Shown here piece by piece: positions 23,486-25,419 of a DNA stretch of 25,419 nucleotides. The notes beneath the pieces were generated by a model. It was given only the letters and a program-made list of their open reading frames with translations. It did no database searches and was not told the DNA's origin. Where the stretch lies: positions 443 to 25,861 of the forward strand of contig DFES01000101.1 in NCBI GenBank assembly GCA_002369175.1, written 5' to 3'. How positions within the stretch are numbered: position 1 is the stretch's first letter; each line of letters opens with the position of its first letter. Source of the stretch: Selenomonadaceae bacterium UBA3796. GTDB taxonomy: Bacteria; Bacillota; Negativicutes; Selenomonadales; Selenomonadaceae. Both the position numbers and the translations under genes were made by a program.

Positions 23486-24142
23486 TTATGTCCGGTCACT
23501 GGCCAGCACCAAGGCATGGATTCCGGCTGCGCCCGCCTCCTTCAATACCTTTGCGCATTCAAAAAGCGTCGCGCCGGTTGTCATAATATCATCCAAAAGC
23601 AGGATACGCCTTCCCCTGACATCGGCTCCCTCCACCAAGGAAAACGCTCCCCGAAGATTCTGGCGCCGCGCCTTCGGGGCAAGACCGTACTGGGCTGCAG
23701 TCCTGCGGTTACGGGAAAGCATGCGCTCCATCGGAATCCCGCTATTCTCCAGCCAGTCACGAAAAATGAGTTCCGTCTGATTGAAGCCCCGCTCCCTTTC
23801 CTTGGAACTATGAAGGGGAACGGGAACAGCGGCCGCCGCTCCGAACATCTCCCCAATGTTCAGATCGCTGGCTCGCAAGAGAGTGTGTATATAGGGAAGA
23901 TTTTCTTTTTTTCCTTGGTACTTCAGCCCTCGAATGAGCTCCCGCAGGCCTCCCCGATAATGGCCGATGGTCCATACCGATGCCAGCACTCCCGCCATTT
24001 CCACGGAAAGGGGCAGTTTCTGCACACAAGCAGTCTGACGCAGGCACGTCTCGCACCACGCCCCCCGAGTCTCAACATACGCATTGCACTTCGGACAATG
24101 GGGCGGATACAGGAAATTCATCAATTCCTCTGCAAGCTTCAT
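23486..24142 (-). CDS. comF: ComF-family (ComFC-like) phosphoribosyltransferase-like protein
   Basis: This 218-residue ComF-family protein is associated with uptake of transforming DNA. It begins with a four-cysteine zinc finger (LYPPHCPKC ... WCETC, about residues 12-38), has GLRELIRGLKYQGKKE (about 64-79), VPVPLHSSKERERGFNQTELI (a ComF signature), and the PRPP-binding loop ILLLDDIMTTGATL near the C-terminus. The ATG at 24142 is 2 nt past the yqeB stop; an ATG seven codons later (MNFLYPP) has a better ribosome-binding site (AGAGGA) and is equally possible. In diderm Firmicutes the pathway also needs machinery not seen in this window. Confidence 0.92.
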   Translation of the reverse strand: MKLAEELMNFLYPPHCPKCNAYVETRGAWCETCLRQTACVQKLPLSVEMAGVLASVWTIGHYRGGLRELIRGLKYQGKKENLPYIHTLLRASDLNIGEMFGAAAAVPVPLHSSKERERGFNQTELIFRDWLENSGIPMERMLSRNRRTAAQYGLAPKARRQNLRGAFSLVEGADVRGRRILLLDDIMTTGATLFECAKVLKEAGAAGIHALVLASDRT

Positions 24143-24144
24143 CT

Positions 24145-24981
24145 CTACAAATCGAAAAACATCCGATTGCGCTTCTTGCTCTCCCATACCATGACCGCCT
24201 GCAGGACAGAGCCTGCAACACAGCGCGCCTTGTCGGAAAGGGTAAAACATTCCTCTCGGCTCATGACAGGATTGATGTCAACGATTTTCTGCCCCTTTTT
24301 CACCACAGAATCGCTATGGAGGATGCCACGGAGAACCCCGTCGATCTGGCTCCGTATCTCCAGCACCCTTCCGTCTTCCCCGTGAATTCTCGCCACAGGT
24401 TCATCACGCTGCATTTTGTGGGAAATGCCATGGAGTCCCTCGAACCGCCCGGCCTCCGGGGCAAAGAGGATCTGGCCGACGGCTCCCGCCGCATCCACCA
24501 GGCTGAGTTCCTTCTGATCGCGATAGGAATACCCTTCGTAGATGATCTTCCCCAGGTTATGTCCCCGCATGGTCTCAATCACGGCATCCACATCCCGCCC
24601 TGCACAAAAACCAGGCCCCAAAGCGAGGATGTGATCCGCCATATCCTTGGAAGTCCCCTTGTTTTCATGAGCCATAATGCCATCCACGACAATCTTCGGC
24701 TTGAAATAAGAAATGGACTTTCCCTTGGAGTCCACCATCATGACGACTTCTTCGGACTTCAGACGCTTCTCAGCCTCTTTCAGGGACTCCGCAAGCCTGC
24801 AGGTCACACGGGACACCATTTTTTTGCCATCATAGACGGCATCGGCAAAGGACACCTCCCGCCGGGTAGAAGTGGGCTGTGCCTTCTCCAGCATCAGCAC
24901 ACGAAAGCCGGAATTGTGCAAATAAATCGCCGCAGCAGTGGCGAGCTCTCCGCCACCGCGCACAATAACAAGACGTTTCAT
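24145..24981 (-). CDS. yqeB: YqeB-family maturation protein of selenium-dependent molybdenum hydroxylases
   Basis: This 278-residue protein begins with KRLVIVRGGGELATAAAIYLHNSGF, a nucleotide-binding-like loop, then RREVSFADAVYDGKK, VVDGIMAHENKGTS, ALGPGFCAGRDVDAVIETMRGHNLGKIIYEGYS (about 125-157) and a C-terminal IDGVLRGILHSDSVVKKGQKIVDINP, which resembles a lipoyl-like domain. This combination matches the EF2563/YqeB family (TIGR03309), linked by comparative genomics with hydroxylases carrying a labile selenium. The usual partners (selD, yqeC, the hydroxylase) are not in the window. ATG 24981 has GGAGGG upstream and a strong promoter precedes it. It starts the run yqeB-comF-ilvB-ilvN. Confidence 0.9.
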   Translation of the reverse strand: MKRLVIVRGGGELATAAAIYLHNSGFRVLMLEKAQPTSTRREVSFADAVYDGKKMVSRVTCRLAESLKEAEKRLKSEEVVMMVDSKGKSISYFKPKIVVDGIMAHENKGTSKDMADHILALGPGFCAGRDVDAVIETMRGHNLGKIIYEGYSYRDQKELSLVDAAGAVGQILFAPEAGRFEGLHGISHKMQRDEPVARIHGEDGRVLEIRSQIDGVLRGILHSDSVVKKGQKIVDINPVMSREECFTLSDKARCVAGSVLQAVMVWESKKRNRMFFDL

Positions 24982-25010
24982 GCCAACCCTCCATTCCTGT
25001 TTATGTAATA

Positions 25011-25040
25011 ATTATAACGCAATTCCTCCGTTTTTGCCAA
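25011..25040 (-). promoter_or_regulatory. Sigma-A promoter of yqeB-comF-ilvBN
   Basis: On the minus strand TTGGCA (25040-25035) and a perfect TATAAT (25016-25011) are 18 nt apart. The site lies immediately after the flagellin terminator and about 25 nt before the yqeB start. No T-box or other leader that would link ilvBN to amino acid supply is visible ahead of ilvB. Confidence 0.75.
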
Positions 25041-25076
25041 GAGGAAAAGCCTCCCCAACATCGGAGAGGCTTTCCT
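25041..25076 (-). terminator. Terminator of the flagellin gene
   Basis: On the minus strand GGAAAGCCTCTCC, a 6-nt loop and GGGGAGGCTTTTCC form a stem of about 13 bp with one mismatch, ending in a short T-rich stretch. It starts about 14 nt after the flagellin stop codon. Confidence 0.8.
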
Positions 25077-25089
25077 TCGCTCTTCACTT

Positions 25090-25419
25090 TCATTGCAAAA
25101 TATCCAACACACTGCTGGCGTTCTGATTCGCCTGGGACAGCATGGACTGCGCCGTCTGGGAGAGGACATTGGACTTTGTATATGTCACCATTTCCTTCGC
25201 CATGTCCGCATCCCGAAGCGTACTTTCAGAAGCGGTAGTATTCTCATTAGCGGTCACAATATTGTCGTTGGAAAGCTCCATGCGATTCATTTGAGCCCCC
25301 AAGGAAGTGCTCACGTGAAGCAGGTATTTTAACGCCTGATCGCAATCCCCTACGAATCTCTCTGCTCCCTTTCTCGTCCTTAAACAGCTTCCGCTGGCAT
25401 TGGCTCCGGACTTCGGATA
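25090..25419 (-). CDS. fliC: Flagellin, C-terminal part (5' end outside window)
   Basis: The frame is open from the window edge to a TGA at 25090-25092, giving the last 109 residues of a filament protein. The conserved D1/D0 C-terminal region is unmistakable: TSLGAQMNRMELSNDNIV, ENTTASESTLRDADMAKEMV and LSQTAQSMLSQANQNASSVL, ending ILQ. The residues before this (GSCLRTRKGAERFVGDCDQALKYLL) align in register with the D1 helix of other flagellins but contain two cysteines, which are rare in flagellins. A GTG inside the frame (25314) is not the start. The C-terminal helix is where FliS binds, and the central domain, outside the window, is where O-glycans would be attached. Confidence 0.93.
   Translation of the reverse strand, partial: YPKSGANASGSCLRTRKGAERFVGDCDQALKYLLHVSTSLGAQMNRMELSNDNIVTANENTTASESTLRDADMAKEMVTYTKSNVLSQTAQSMLSQANQNASSVLDILQ

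Noticed and set aside
23980..25008. 342-codon open frame on the plus strand
   Set aside because: It is antisense to comF and yqeB, runs across both genes and their junction, and shows no domain; a long shadow frame in a G+C-rich coding region.
25300..25419. Frameshift in flagellin upstream of the GTG at 25314
   Set aside because: The same frame stays open to the window edge and aligns in register with flagellin D1 helices; the other two frames lack flagellin features.

Overview
The window carries one long co-oriented gene set: every supported gene is on the minus strand, so transcription runs from high to low coordinates. The flagellar gene order (yvyF-flgM-flgN-flgK-flgL-DUF6470-fliW-csrA-flaG-fliD-fliS-fliT, followed after a glycosylation block by hpf), the FliW/CsrA pair and the sigma-A-type promoters point to a motile Firmicute. 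The selenium/molybdenum maturation factor YqeB, the flagellin C-terminus and the large tetratricopeptide/GT41 sugar transferases make a Negativicutes organism of the Selenomonas group the best guess. That assignment is inference from gene content; no rRNA gene or other decisive marker is present.

Region A (25419-21271) holds the 3' end of a flagellin gene with its terminator. A near-consensus promoter then precedes a tight row of yqeB, comF, ilvB and ilvN (molybdenum hydroxylase maturation, DNA uptake, branched-chain amino acid synthesis). Region B (21127-11619) is a late flagellar operon: yvyF, the anti-sigma factor flgM, two FlgN-type chaperones, the hook-filament junction proteins FlgK and FlgL, a DUF6470 protein, the FliW-CsrA switch, FlaG, the cap protein FliD, the flagellin chaperone FliS and a FliT-like chaperone. 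It ends at a strong terminator (about 11590).

Region C (11534-1397) is the unusual part: six genes for sugar transfer and protein modification. The first is a 1463-residue fusion of a GT2 glycosyltransferase, TPR-like helices, a complete O-GlcNAc-transferase-like (GT41/SPINDLY) domain, more TPR-like helices and a second complete GT41 domain. A consensus promoter and five genes follow: a TPR protein, a GT9-like protein with altered motifs, a PF13712-type glycosyltransferase, a methyltransferase-like protein and a stand-alone TPR-GT41 enzyme. Because the block lies directly after the filament cap and flagellin chaperone genes, and GT41 enzymes act on proteins in the cytoplasm, the simplest reading is a flagellin O-glycosylation cassette; the substrate is inferred, not shown.

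Region D (1391-1) contains three small stress or translation genes, each with its own promoter: a double zinc-ribbon protein, a cold-shock protein (perfect TTGACA-N17-TATAAT promoter) and the 5' part of the long-form ribosome hibernation factor hpf, which runs off the window. No RNA genes, insertion sequences, CRISPR arrays or prophage genes were seen, and no stretch longer than 300 bases lacks a gene.
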